Source: Pontibacillus salipaludis
GTDB lineage: Bacteria; Bacillota; Bacilli; Bacillales; BH030062
Direction: 5' to 3'
DNA length: 64,000 nt
NCBI RefSeq assembly: GCF_014642405.1
Contig: NZ_BMIN01000005.1
Span: 146,727-210,726, forward strand
The position numbers and the translations under genes are program-made. The notes under the pieces are model-generated. The model searched no databases. It saw only the letters and a list, made by a program, of their open reading frames with translations, and was not told where the DNA came from. How positions within the stretch are numbered: the first letter of the stretch is position 1; every line of letters starts with the position of its first letter. Positions 33,683 through 42,629 of the stretch are shown here, piece by piece.

Positions 33683-33757
33683 CAGGATTTCCTCCTTCAA
33701 GCCGAATTCGAATCACGTCTATCATAAACATAAAGATTCTAAAAATTCAAATCTTTT

Positions 33758-34654
33758 TTACTGGAGACTTTCAACAGGTTCGAATTGGTCAATAAACTTT
33801 CGTGCGGCAACAGATAAGAAGCGTTCCTTCATCCATACAATGGCTGGCTCAGCCTGAATCTTCGCATCATGAATCGTAATCACACGGAGGCCTGGGTCAT
33901 GTCTGTCTTTTAACGATGCTTTGGGAACGATGGTCGCTCCGACTTGAGCCGAGACAAGGGAAAGAAGCATCGTTACGTCGGGGCATTCGCAAATAACAGT
34001 TGGTTCAAATCCGTGTTGGCGACATTCTTCTAAAATCATTTCAAATTGCCCAACACCACTCAGTCTATGTAGCAATAAAAGAGGGGTTTCTTCTAGTTCA
34101 CGCATGGAGACGCTCGTCCGCCCCGCCGCAAATTCCGTCCAACCATCAGGCACGACAAGGACGTAGGGTTCGGTTGGCAAATGGACAACAGAGAAGTCCT
34201 CGCTGTCGATAGGGAGCCGAACAATCGCAAGCTCGATCTCTCTGTTCCGTATGCTTTCGGATAAAGAAGATGTATCACCTTCCTGGAGTTTATAACGAAG
34301 AAGGGGATGTTCATCACGGAAGGATTTTAGTTTGGATGGGAGATAGGGAAAACAAGATTTCACAGATCCAAGTGAAAGTGTGCCACGAATGCCGACGCCC
34401 GTTTCCTTCACTTCAGTAACGAGGTCTTCCATTTCGTGGAGAATCTTCTCAGCTCTTTGATAGAGCACCTTCCCGGCTTCTGTGAGCTCTAGAGTTCGCC
34501 CGTTTCGTTCGACTAGGCTTACTTCAAGCTCTGCTTCTAGTTGTTTGAGCTGCTGACTGAGGGGGGGCTGAGCTATATGAAGCCGCTTAGCTGCACGGGT
34601 GATTTGACGCTCCTGTGCGATTACATAAAAGTAACGTAACTGACGAATATCCAT
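33758..34654 (-). CDS. LysR family transcriptional regulator of the hpa cluster
   Basis: 298 residues. N-terminal winged helix MDIRQLRYFYVIAQERQITR, then AAKRLHIAQPPLSQQLKQLE, and a periplasmic-binding-like effector domain. It lies between the minus-strand hpaGF operon and the divergent DapA-like/hpaEBD operon. Enterobacterial hpa clusters use other regulators (HpaR MarR, HpaA AraC), so LysR control is a difference. ATG at 34654 has AGGAGTTG upstream. An aromatic intermediate is the likely effector. Confidence 0.9.
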   Translation of the reverse strand: MDIRQLRYFYVIAQERQITRAAKRLHIAQPPLSQQLKQLEAELEVSLVERNGRTLELTEAGKVLYQRAEKILHEMEDLVTEVKETGVGIRGTLSLGSVKSCFPYLPSKLKSFRDEHPLLRYKLQEGDTSSLSESIRNREIELAIVRLPIDSEDFSVVHLPTEPYVLVVPDGWTEFAAGRTSVSMRELEETPLLLLHRLSGVGQFEMILEECRQHGFEPTVICECPDVTMLLSLVSAQVGATIVPKASLKDRHDPGLRVITIHDAKIQAEPAIVWMKERFLSVAARKFIDQFEPVESLQ

Positions 34655-34801
34655 CGGTTCAACTCCTATTCTATATATCTTTTAAATATGAAAAGAAGAC
34701 TTTATAGATATTTTAAATCTATCGTAGCACATGGTATCGTTAAAATGACAAATATTTCAGAAAAATATAAAATCTTTTCGGGCAAGAAAGGAGTTTTGTA
34801 A
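34655..34801. promoter_or_regulatory. Divergent promoter region between LysR gene and catabolic operon
   Basis: AT-rich 147-base gap. ATATCTTTTAAATATG and TAGATATTTTAAATCTAT at about 34674-34722 form overlapping AT-rich dyads, and AATATTTCAGAAAAATATAAAATCTT-like sequence follows; a T-N11-A LysR box is likely among these but I cannot single one out. Confidence 0.4.
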
Positions 34802-35725
34802 ATGAATATTCAAGAAGCGAAACAAAGACTACGAGGGTCAATCGCACCGATTGTAACCCCTTTTCAAAAAGACCATTCTATTGATTTTGAAGCCTTCAGA
34901 AAGCTGATTCATTGGCATATTGCAAGTGGAACGCACGCGATCTCTGTTACGGGAACAACGGGAGAGCCGAGTTCTTTAACCGTTGAAGAGCGGGTTGACG
35001 TAATGAAAGAGGCTCATAAAGCCATTAACGGGCGGGTTCCTTTTGTGCCAGGGACAGGGTCCACAAATCACCAGGAAACCCTGTACCTGACAAAGAAAGC
35101 TGAGGAAATCGGAGCAGATGCGGCGCTCGTGATCGTCCCTTACTACAATAAGCCATCCCAACATGCACTGTATAAACACTTCAAAGCAGTGGCAGATTCT
35201 GTTGACATCCCTATTATAGTTTATAACATTCCTGGGCGTACAGCGACGAACCTGCACGTCAGCACATTAGCAAAGCTTAGTCAGGATTGTGAAAATATTA
35301 TTGGAGTAAAAGAGTCAAATAAAGATTTTGAGCATATCAATCGTGTGTTACTACATTGTGGTCGTGATTTCCTTCTTTATTCAGGAATTGAACTTCTTTG
35401 CTATCCGATGCTTGCGATTGGTGGAGCCGGTCACATTAGCGCAACCGCGAACGTCGTGCCTGATAAAGTAGCAGAAATTTATGATGCGTGGGTAGAAGGG
35501 GATGTGAAGCGAGCACAAGATCTGCACTATGATCTGATGCCTCTGAATGACGTACTCTTTAAAGATACGAACCCAGCTCCACTGAAAGCAGCGCTCGGTA
35601 TGATGGGCAAGATCAATCCCGATCTTCGTCTGCCGATGGATTTACCAACAGGTACCTTGCAAGATGAGATCCGATCGGTCCTTGCAAATTATGTAGAGAT
35701 CGCTGATGGAATCGGTTTGAAGTAA
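34802..35725 (+). CDS. DapA-family aldolase, probable 2,4-dihydroxyhept-2-enedioate aldolase replacement
   Basis: 307 residues, TIM-barrel class I aldolase of the DHDPS/NAL family: ISVTGTTGEPSSLTVEER, YYNKPSQHALYKHF, YNIPGRTATNL (Tyr) and IGVKESN with Schiff-base Lys about 166. True DapA makes dihydrodipicolinate, but this gene heads an operon with hpaE-hpaB-hpaD, and no HpaI of the usual class II type is in the window. I infer that it cleaves the hydroxylated oxo-heptenedioate to pyruvate and succinate semialdehyde. RBS AAAGGAG precedes ATG at 34802. Confidence 0.82.
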   Translation: MNIQEAKQRLRGSIAPIVTPFQKDHSIDFEAFRKLIHWHIASGTHAISVTGTTGEPSSLTVEERVDVMKEAHKAINGRVPFVPGTGSTNHQETLYLTKKAEEIGADAALVIVPYYNKPSQHALYKHFKAVADSVDIPIIVYNIPGRTATNLHVSTLAKLSQDCENIIGVKESNKDFEHINRVLLHCGRDFLLYSGIELLCYPMLAIGGAGHISATANVVPDKVAEIYDAWVEGDVKRAQDLHYDLMPLNDVLFKDTNPAPLKAALGMMGKINPDLRLPMDLPTGTLQDEIRSVLANYVEIADGIGLK

Positions 35726-35774
35726 ATTTTTTTACCAATATAAGAAAGCGTTTACAAAAAAGGAGGTCTAAACG

Positions 35775-37298
35775 TTGAGTAATCAGTTACAGGATAAAAC
35801 CCAAATGGTGAAAGACATCTTAGAAAGTGTTCGTGATGTGAATTTATATATAAACGGATCCTTTGTTGCTGCATCAAGCGGGAAAAGTTTCGAGAATATC
35901 AATCCATTTACTAATGAGACCATTAATCACATTGCTGAAGGGGATAGCGCAGATATCGATGAGGCTGTGTTAGCTGCAAAGACAGCGTTCAAAGGTGAAT
36001 GGGGTCAGATGAAAGTAAAGGAGCGTCTTGCCTACATTTACAAAATTGCTGACTTAATCGATGAGCATATCCATGAGATTGCCCCGCTCGAATCATACGA
36101 CACAGGTCTTCCCATCAGTCAGACGAAAAAAATGGTCGCCCGTGCGGCACAGAATTTCCGTTTCTATGCTGAAATGGTTTCGTCTCGCTTGGTTGGAGAC
36201 ACCTACCCCGTTGATGACGAATTTTTAAACTATACCATTCATAAACCAGTCGGAGTTGCAGGGCTGATCACACCGTGGAACGCCCCATTTATGCTTGAGA
36301 CGTGGAAGATTGCTCCGGCGCTTGCGACAGGGAATACGGTCATTTTGAAACCTGCTGAATGGTCACCGCTTACGGCGAACCGATTAGCGGAGATTATTGA
36401 CCAGGCCGGTCTGCCAAAAGGCGTGTTCAATGTTGTGCATGGATTCGGTGAGACTGCTGGAGCATCACTCGTTGCTCATCCTGATGTGCAGCTCATCTCT
36501 TTCACAGGCGAAACGACAACAGGGTCTGAAATTATGCGAAACGGAGCCGATACGCTGAAGCGCTTCTCGATGGAACTTGGTGGAAAGTCTCCGATCATTG
36601 TCTTTGATGACGCTGATTTCGACCGAGCGCTCGATGCGTGTACGTGGGGAATTTTCTCCTTTAACGGTGAGCGCTGTACGGCGAATTCTCGTCTGTTCAT
36701 TCACGAGAAGATTTATGACGAATTCGTGGCTGCCTTGAAAGAGCGGGTCGATAATATCATCGTTGGTGATCCATTAGATGAGGGGACTCAAGTCGGACCT
36801 CTTGCTCATAAGACGCACTACAACAGAGTGAAGAGTTATCTCGATATTGCCAAAGAAGAAGGTTGCGAAGTTTACAGTGGCCAAGTTCCGGAGAGTTTCA
36901 GCACCGGTAACTATGTAGCACCGACCCTCCTTTTAGGAGCCGATAATAAAATGCGCATAGCTCAGGAAGAGATCTTTGGCCCTGTGATGACCGTCATTCC
37001 GTTTAAGGATGAAGAAGAAGTGATTGAGAAAGCCAACGACATTCGGTACGGCTTAGCCGGTTATGTTTGGACAAAAGATATTCAGCGAGGTCACCGCGTT
37101 GCCCAAGCAGTAGACGCTGGAATGCTTTGGGTGAATTCACAAAACGTTCGCGATCTGCGTACGCCATTTGGCGGTTCGAAACATAGCGGCATTGGTCGTG
37201 AAGGTGGCTATTATGCGTTTGAATTTTACACTGAACAGCAAGTCATTCACGTTGCGCTTGGGGAACACCACATTCCACAGTTCGGAAAAAAGAAATAA
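35775..37298 (+). CDS. hpaE: 5-carboxymethyl-2-hydroxymuconate semialdehyde dehydrogenase
   Basis: 507 residues, aldehyde dehydrogenase superfamily: TPWNAPFMLETWKIAPALAT, SFTGETTTGSEIM, MELGGKSP with general-base Glu, and GERCTANSRLF with the catalytic Cys, typical of HpaE. It oxidises the ring-opened semialdehyde with NAD. The start is TTG at 35775, with AGGAGG upstream. It lies between the DapA-like aldolase and hpaB in the plus-strand operon. Confidence 0.92.
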   Translation: MSNQLQDKTQMVKDILESVRDVNLYINGSFVAASSGKSFENINPFTNETINHIAEGDSADIDEAVLAAKTAFKGEWGQMKVKERLAYIYKIADLIDEHIHEIAPLESYDTGLPISQTKKMVARAAQNFRFYAEMVSSRLVGDTYPVDDEFLNYTIHKPVGVAGLITPWNAPFMLETWKIAPALATGNTVILKPAEWSPLTANRLAEIIDQAGLPKGVFNVVHGFGETAGASLVAHPDVQLISFTGETTTGSEIMRNGADTLKRFSMELGGKSPIIVFDDADFDRALDACTWGIFSFNGERCTANSRLFIHEKIYDEFVAALKERVDNIIVGDPLDEGTQVGPLAHKTHYNRVKSYLDIAKEEGCEVYSGQVPESFSTGNYVAPTLLLGADNKMRIAQEEIFGPVMTVIPFKDEEEVIEKANDIRYGLAGYVWTKDIQRGHRVAQAVDAGMLWVNSQNVRDLRTPFGGSKHSGIGREGGYYAFEFYTEQQVIHVALGEHHIPQFGKKK

Positions 37299-37310
37299 GG
37301 GGGAGACACG

Positions 37311-38786
37311 ATGCCAGCTAAAACAGGTGATCAGTATATTGAGAGAATTCGGAAGGCGAAGAACAATGTCTACATCGGAGGGGAGCGGGTCGAGGATCCG
37401 ACCACGCACCCTTCATTTAAAAACGTCGTCAAATCAATGGCGCACTTGTACGATCTTCAGTACGAAAACCCGGAAAAAATGCTGTACACATCTCCTACCT
37501 CAGGGGACAAAGTCGGCATGACGTTCATGCGTCCTGAATCGATCGAGGATCTCATTAAGCGCCGCGAGGCCATTACGGAATGGGCGAAAGCAACAGGTGG
37601 CATGATGGGACGCTCACCTGACTATTTGAACGCTGAAGTCATGGCGATGGGAACAGCATCAGATTTGTTCGCTGAAGCCGATCCGATGTTTGCTGAGAAT
37701 GCGCGCAATTACTATGAGTATTGCCGTGAGAATGATATTAGCCTAACCCACACACTTATTCATCCGCAGGTAAATAGAGCCAAAGCGCAGCACGAACAGA
37801 AGGATGCCAATAACGCCCTTCACCTTGTTGAGAAGCGAAAAGACGGTATTATCGTCGATGGGATTCGCCTCTTGGCAACACAGGGTGGGATCACGGATGA
37901 AATCCTAGTTTTCCCTTCAACGGTGAAGAAGTCTGGTGAACTAGATGATCCGTATTCATTAGCTTTCGCTGTACCAAATAACACAGAAGGCTTAAAGTTC
38001 ATTAGCCGCGAGTCGTTTGATTACGGCAAGAACGAATGGGATCACCCATTATCTTCTAGGTTTGAAGAGGGAGACGCGATCGTTTCTTTTGAAAACGTTT
38101 TCGTACCGTGGGAGCGTGTCTTTGTTTGTGAGAATTCTTCGATTTGTAATCGTACGTTTGCTGAAACGGGTGCAGTTGTGCATATGTCTCATCAGGTCGT
38201 TTCGAAGAACGTCGTGAAAACCGAGTTCTTGCTTGGTATCATCCTGCAGGTTATGGACGCAATTGGCATCGATCAGTTCCAGCACGTGAAAGACAAGGGC
38301 ACAGAAGTAATGCTGACTCTTGAGACGATGAAGTCGCATCTTTATAAAGCCGAGCACAACGCCAAGCTAGACAAATGGGGCACGATGACGCCAGACTTTG
38401 AAGCGCTAAATGCAGCTCGTAACTGGTATCCGCGTATCTATCCTCGCATCACAGAGATTATCCGCATTCTTGGGGCATCAGGACTTATGGGTATCCCGAG
38501 TGAAGCGGACTTCCAGCATGAGGAGATTGGTCCGATTATTAACCGAGCGATGCAAGGAAAGAACCTTGATGGCTTTGAACGAGTGCAGTTGTTCCGTCTT
38601 GCCTGGGATGCAACACTTAGTGCATTCGGTTCACGCCAGGCTCACTATGAGTATTACTTCTTCGGGGATCCGATTAAGATGGGCATGACGTACTTTGACC
38701 AGTATGACAAAGATCCGTACAAAGACTTTGTGCAGGATTTTCTTAATAAAAGCACGTCGAAAAAGCCAAACGTCACAGGCGTATAA
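37311..38786 (+). CDS. hpaB: 4-hydroxyphenylacetate 3-monooxygenase, oxygenase component
   Basis: 491 residues of the HpaB/HpaH FADH2-dependent hydroxylase family (acyl-CoA dehydrogenase-like fold). Landmarks: TGDQYIERIRKAKNNVYIGG, YTSPTSGDKVGMTFMRP, LTHTLIHPQVNRAK, VFVPWERVFVCEN and LGASGLMGIPSEADF. It hydroxylates 4-hydroxyphenylacetate to homoprotocatechuate using FADH2 from HpaC. Its reductase gene lies 3 kb downstream, beyond a repeat element and a second aldehyde dehydrogenase. RBS AGGGGGAG. Confidence 0.94.
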   Translation: MPAKTGDQYIERIRKAKNNVYIGGERVEDPTTHPSFKNVVKSMAHLYDLQYENPEKMLYTSPTSGDKVGMTFMRPESIEDLIKRREAITEWAKATGGMMGRSPDYLNAEVMAMGTASDLFAEADPMFAENARNYYEYCRENDISLTHTLIHPQVNRAKAQHEQKDANNALHLVEKRKDGIIVDGIRLLATQGGITDEILVFPSTVKKSGELDDPYSLAFAVPNNTEGLKFISRESFDYGKNEWDHPLSSRFEEGDAIVSFENVFVPWERVFVCENSSICNRTFAETGAVVHMSHQVVSKNVVKTEFLLGIILQVMDAIGIDQFQHVKDKGTEVMLTLETMKSHLYKAEHNAKLDKWGTMTPDFEALNAARNWYPRIYPRITEIIRILGASGLMGIPSEADFQHEEIGPIINRAMQGKNLDGFERVQLFRLAWDATLSAFGSRQAHYEYYFFGDPIKMGMTYFDQYDKDPYKDFVQDFLNKSTSKKPNVTGV

Positions 38787-38798
38787 GGAGGATTCCAA

Positions 38799-39779
38799 AT
38801 GACATTTGATATTATTCGTTCAGCTCGTGCTGTCTTACACGTAAAAGATTTGGATGCGTCACGTACGTTTTATGAAGCACTCGGTTTTGTGGAGACAGAG
38901 TCCGATGATACGCATATCTACTACAGAGGTTTAGAAGAACACAACCATCACAGTCTTCTGTTGAAAAAAGGAGAAGAAGCCTCTGTCGAAGCCATCAGCT
39001 ACAAGATGATGCGTGAGGAAGACCTTGATACTCTTGCAAGTCTTTTTGACGGTAAAGGGTACAAAGTAAAGTGGATGGAAGCAGGTTCACAAAAAGCGAT
39101 TGGGCGTTCCTTCCGAGTTCAGGACGTCTCAGGTATACCAGTAGAGTTCTTCGCCAAAATGGATACGGTAGACAGGATGCTACAGCGCTATGATCAGTAC
39201 CGCGGAGCCCGAGTACAGCGGATTGATCACTTCAACTGCATGGTTTCTGATGTTCAAAAAGCGTATGACTTTTACACAGAAGAGCTTGGCTTCCGGTGTT
39301 CGGAGTACACATCTTCAGATGACGAAGCGATCTGGGCCGCCTGGCTCCATCGTAAACCAAGTGTTCACGACGTGGCCTTCATGAACGGAGACGGACCTCG
39401 TCTTCACCATATCGGCTTCTGGCTCAGTGACCAGCTAAGTTTGATTCACGCCTGTGACGTCCTCGCCTCAATGGGCTATGTCGATAGCATCGAGCGAGGA
39501 CCAGGCCGACACGGATTATCGAATGCATTCTTCTTGTATTTAAGAGATCCAGATGGGCACCGGATTGAGCTGTATAACGGTGATTATTTAACAAGTGATC
39601 CGGACTTTAAGCCAATCCGCTGGGATATCAATGACCCCATGCGCCAGACCTTCTGGGGACACGAAGCGCCAGACCGCTGGTTCAACGAGGCCTCGCTGGT
39701 GCAGAATGTGCACACAGGCAAGACCCTCCCACTCCAGGAGCCAACGCTGAAGAAAAAGAAACCAACGTTCATTATATAG
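38799..39779 (+). CDS. hpaD: Homoprotocatechuate 2,3-dioxygenase (extradiol)
   Basis: 326 residues with two vicinal-oxygen-chelate domains. In the catalytic second domain the metal ligands fit His144 (DHFNCMV), His203 (LHHIGFW) and Glu257 (RIELYNGDY), with acid/base His190 (SVHDVAF) and Tyr247, as in the Brevibacterium and Arthrobacter enzymes rather than the LigB-type HpaD of enterobacteria. It cleaves the ring next to the hydroxyls. The C-terminal tail ends in a KKKKP stretch. RBS AAGGAGG precedes ATG at 38799. Confidence 0.94.
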   Translation: MTFDIIRSARAVLHVKDLDASRTFYEALGFVETESDDTHIYYRGLEEHNHHSLLLKKGEEASVEAISYKMMREEDLDTLASLFDGKGYKVKWMEAGSQKAIGRSFRVQDVSGIPVEFFAKMDTVDRMLQRYDQYRGARVQRIDHFNCMVSDVQKAYDFYTEELGFRCSEYTSSDDEAIWAAWLHRKPSVHDVAFMNGDGPRLHHIGFWLSDQLSLIHACDVLASMGYVDSIERGPGRHGLSNAFFLYLRDPDGHRIELYNGDYLTSDPDFKPIRWDINDPMRQTFWGHEAPDRWFNEASLVQNVHTGKTLPLQEPTLKKKKPTFII

Positions 39780-39793
39780 GCGGCTGTGGGGGG

Positions 39794-39969
39794 AGGTCCG
39801 TTGCCACATGAGTGCTTGGGCAGGCTTGGGGACAACTCGCTTTCCTGCGGGGAGCTGGGAAGCCTCCTCGTTCGCTTGCGCTCTCTGTGGGGTCTCCCCT
39901 AGGCTCCTTTTCCCGCGGGAGTCTCGCAGTCCCCAAGCCTGCCCTGACGATAAGGTGATGAACGGACCT
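39794..39969. repeat. Long imperfect inverted-repeat element, copy 1
   Basis: Outer arms AGGTCCGTT (39794) and AACGGACCT (39961-39969); inner perfect 16-bp arms GGGCAGGCTTGGGGAC (39818) and GTCCCCAAGCCTGCCC (39929). The middle holds CTCGCTTTCCTGCGG, CGTTCGCTTGCGCTCT and CCCGCGGGAGTCTCGCAG blocks. GC-rich, no coding capacity. Same block vocabulary as copy 2, in opposite orientation. Similar palindromic units recur in Bacillaceae genomes. Confidence 0.75.
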
Positions 39970-40009
39970 ACGCTCAATGTTTTATAAGCTCCCTTTCTCC
40001 AAATTTAGT

Positions 40010-40191
40010 ACGTTTCCGTTACTCCTAATACAGAAAAGATGGTCCGGGAAACTGCGAGACTCCTGCGGGAAGAAGAGGTAGACGAGACCCCGCAGGGCAT
40101 GATTTTTGCCCGAGGAGGCTCGACATCTCGCCCGCGGAAAGCGAGTGGTTTCCCGGACCATCTTACTCTCCATAAAAGTTAACGGAAACGT
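40010..40191. repeat. Nested inverted-repeat element, copy 2 (MITE-like)
   Basis: Outer perfect 12-bp arms ACGTTTCCGTTA (40010) and TAACGGAAACGT (40180); inner perfect 17-bp arms AAGATGGTCCGGGAAAC (40036) and GTTTCCCGGACCATCTT (40148). The interior holds TGCGAGACTCCTGCGGGA, GAGACCCCGCAGGGCA and CGCGGAAAGCGAGT, which are the complements of blocks in copy 1. Together the two elements fill the 527-base gap inside the hpa region; no gene is seen there. Confidence 0.78.
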
Positions 40192-40306
40192 TTCTCTAAC
40201 TATTGCAAAACAACCAACGTGATTCCAAGTCTACATTTAAAGGGACTTATATGAAAGACAAACATTAATTGAACAATTATGTGAAGAATTCAAGGGGGAA
40301 TGGTTC

Positions 40307-41752
40307 GTGGGTACTTTGAATACGTATACAAAGAAACATCTTTATATAGGCGGTGAGTGGGTGGAAGGGGAGCGGTATGTTCCCCTTTTTTCTCCTTATA
40401 GTGGGGAGAAATTAGCTGATATCCCACAAGGTACAAAAGAGGACGTGGATCGGGCGATTGGGGCGGCTGAGGAGGCGGCTTATTTAATGCGTGCTCTTTC
40501 TTCACACGAGAGAGCGGGGGTTCTTGATCGACTTGCTCGTTTACTAGAGGAACGACAGGACGAAGCGGCAGCGATTATTGCAAATGAAGCTGCGAAGCCG
40601 ATTAAGGCGGCTCGGGTTGAGGTGAAGCGCACGATACAGACGTATAGGTTTGCGGCGATGGAAGCGCGTAACCGTTACGGCGAGACGTTGCCGATGGATG
40701 CGGCGCCTGGTGGTGAGAATCGTGTTGGTTACACAGTGCGGGAGCCGATTGGAGTCATTGGGGCCATTACGCCATTTAATTTTCCGATGAATTTGGTTGC
40801 TCATAAAGTAGGACCTGCGATTGCAGCAGGAAACTCAGTGGTGCTGAAGCCGGCATCCGCCACGCCACTATCTGCCTTCTTTTTGGCTGAGCTTTTAGAA
40901 GAAGCGGGTCTTCCGAAAGGGGCGTGTAACGTCGTAACAGGAAGTGGGCGTGTTGTAGGGGACCGACTTGTTAAGGATACGAGAGTGAAGATGATTACGT
41001 TTACGGGTAGTGCTGAGACGGGAATTGGGATTCGTAACCAGGCGGGATTAAAGAAAGTGACGCTTGAGCTTGGTTCAAATGCGGCGCTTATTGTTGATGA
41101 AGGGGTGGACTTGGCTGATGTAGCAAAGCGCGCCGTGATGGGGGCGTTTGCCTATCAAGGGCAAGTGTGTATATCCATTCAACGCATTTATGTGCACGAC
41201 GCTGTCTATCAAGCGTTTTTGCGTGCTTTTGTTGCAGAAACGGAGAAGCTTAAAGCGGGCGACCCGCTTGATTCAGCTACTGACCTCTCCTCTTTAATAA
41301 CAAAAGAGGACACAGAACGCGCACTTTCTTGGGTACAAGAAGCGGTGGACAGTGGGGCTGTGCTTGAAACAGGTGGAACGGTTGAGGGGAATGTGATGCG
41401 CCCGACAGTGTTAACGAATGTGGACCGGGATATGAAGGTGTCTTGTAAAGAAGTGTTCGCTCCAGTTGTGGTCATCAATCGCATTCAATCGATTGATGAA
41501 GGAATCAACGCGGTAAATGACTCTCGCTATGGGCTTCAGGCAGGTATCTTTACACCGAATATCCACCACGCTTTTGAAGCGGCGGATCAACTTCATGTAG
41601 GTGGTGTACTTATAAATGACATCCCGACGTACCGTGTTGACCACATGCCTTATGGTGGTGTGAAAGAAAGTGGTACGGGAAGGGAAGGAATTCGGTACTC
41701 CGTTGACGAAATGACAGAGATGAAGCTAATTATAGTTAATAAAAATAAATGA
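40307..41752 (+). CDS. Aldehyde dehydrogenase, possible succinate semialdehyde dehydrogenase
   Basis: 481 residues, ALDH superfamily: TPFNFPMNLVAHKVGPAIAAG, TFTGSAETG, LELGSNAALIV (Glu) and GQVCISIQRI (catalytic Cys). The CISIQ form is common in phosphonoacetaldehyde/lactaldehyde-type ALDHs. It is distinct from hpaE. As hpa breakdown ends in succinate semialdehyde, oxidation of that product is the most economical role, but this is inference. GTG start at 40307 with AAGGGGGAA upstream; an ATG 6 bases before it is out of frame. Followed at 10 bases by hpaC. Confidence 0.82.
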   Translation: MGTLNTYTKKHLYIGGEWVEGERYVPLFSPYSGEKLADIPQGTKEDVDRAIGAAEEAAYLMRALSSHERAGVLDRLARLLEERQDEAAAIIANEAAKPIKAARVEVKRTIQTYRFAAMEARNRYGETLPMDAAPGGENRVGYTVREPIGVIGAITPFNFPMNLVAHKVGPAIAAGNSVVLKPASATPLSAFFLAELLEEAGLPKGACNVVTGSGRVVGDRLVKDTRVKMITFTGSAETGIGIRNQAGLKKVTLELGSNAALIVDEGVDLADVAKRAVMGAFAYQGQVCISIQRIYVHDAVYQAFLRAFVAETEKLKAGDPLDSATDLSSLITKEDTERALSWVQEAVDSGAVLETGGTVEGNVMRPTVLTNVDRDMKVSCKEVFAPVVVINRIQSIDEGINAVNDSRYGLQAGIFTPNIHHAFEAADQLHVGGVLINDIPTYRVDHMPYGGVKESGTGREGIRYSVDEMTEMKLIIVNKNK

Positions 41753-41762
41753 GGTGTTGTTG

Positions 41763-42224
41763 ATGGACGATCGTATGTTTAAGACTGCAATGAGTAAATT
41801 CGCAACAGGAGTCACTGTTGTGACAACAGAAACGGATGATGAAGTGCGTGGCATGACGGCCAATGCATTTATGTCTGTTTCAATGGATCCGAAACTAATC
41901 GCTGTATCTGTGGCGAAGAAAGCTAGAATGCATGAGTACATTAAAGAGTCGGGCCAATTTGTAGTGAATATCCTTTCAAATGAACAAGAGGATATGTCGA
42001 ACTACTTTGCTGGAATGGTAAAAGAAAAGTGGGAGCTTACCTTTGACCGCTTTGAAGAACAACCCGCCATTAAAGATTCGATTGTGAACATTGCGTGTAG
42101 CCTTTACGATAGCCACGAAGCAGGAGACCACACGATCTATATCGGTGAAGTGAAGAACTTAAGTATTAAAGACGGGGTTCCGCTCGGATATTATCAGGGA
42201 AAGTATTGCAAGATTACAGAATAA
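41763..42224 (+). CDS. hpaC: 4-hydroxyphenylacetate 3-monooxygenase, flavin reductase component
   Basis: 153 residues, short-chain flavin reductase: FKTAMSKFATGVTVVTTETD, RGMTANAFMSVSMDPKLIAVSV, and DHTIYIGEVKNL (GDH-like motif of the family). It supplies FADH2 to HpaB using NADH. The start ATG at 41763 is preferred to an in-frame start at 41754 because GAGGTG lies 6 bases upstream. Last gene before a terminator. Confidence 0.9.
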   Translation: MDDRMFKTAMSKFATGVTVVTTETDDEVRGMTANAFMSVSMDPKLIAVSVAKKARMHEYIKESGQFVVNILSNEQEDMSNYFAGMVKEKWELTFDRFEEQPAIKDSIVNIACSLYDSHEAGDHTIYIGEVKNLSIKDGVPLGYYQGKYCKITE

Positions 42225-42234
42225 TAATAAACAG

Positions 42235-42263
42235 ACACGTCACTTTGAGTGGCGTGTTTTTTT
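42235..42263 (+). terminator. Terminator of the ALDH-hpaC operon
   Basis: ACACGTCAC / GTGGCGTGT stem, 5-base loop, seven T. Confidence 0.9.
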
Positions 42264-42280
42264 GATACATAGGAGGGGTT

Positions 42281-42598
42281 ATGGTGCGGCAGATGATTTT
42301 CGCTATGTTATGGGTTTTGTTGGTGGGTGGGACGATTTCTGTCGTAACGTCTACCGATGTAGAATGGACTCCTATTATGGTTATTGTAATGGCAGGGTTT
42401 GTGTTCGTGACTATTTTTGGGATTCTAACCTTAAATAAGACTACAAGAATTGCGATTATACCGCTATTGCTGGGAGGATTCTGTTTTTGTGTGTTATGTA
42501 CATTACTCGAAGTGAGGAATTTGTTCCTTGTAAGTCTCGTGTATTATATCGGGTTAATGATTTACTTCCTAGGTTATGAGGAGTTTCATAGCGAGTAA
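42281..42598 (+). CDS. Small membrane protein of unknown function
   Basis: 105 residues with four hydrophobic segments (about 6-22, 31-50, 57-73, 80-98). RBS AGGAGGGG precedes ATG at 42281. It starts 18 bases after the hpaC terminator and converges on the next gene with a 31-base gap. No family recognised. Confidence 0.7.
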   Translation: MVRQMIFAMLWVLLVGGTISVVTSTDVEWTPIMVIVMAGFVFVTIFGILTLNKTTRIAIIPLLLGGFCFCVLCTLLEVRNLFLVSLVYYIGLMIYFLGYEEFHSE

Positions 42599-42629
42599 CA
42601 AAGTGAGAGGGCTCTGATCTGATTTTTTG

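Noticed and set aside
39588-39977. Minus-strand frames of 83 and 129 codons behind hpaD
   Set aside because: They are shadows of hpaD and of the GC-rich inverted-repeat element, without RBS.
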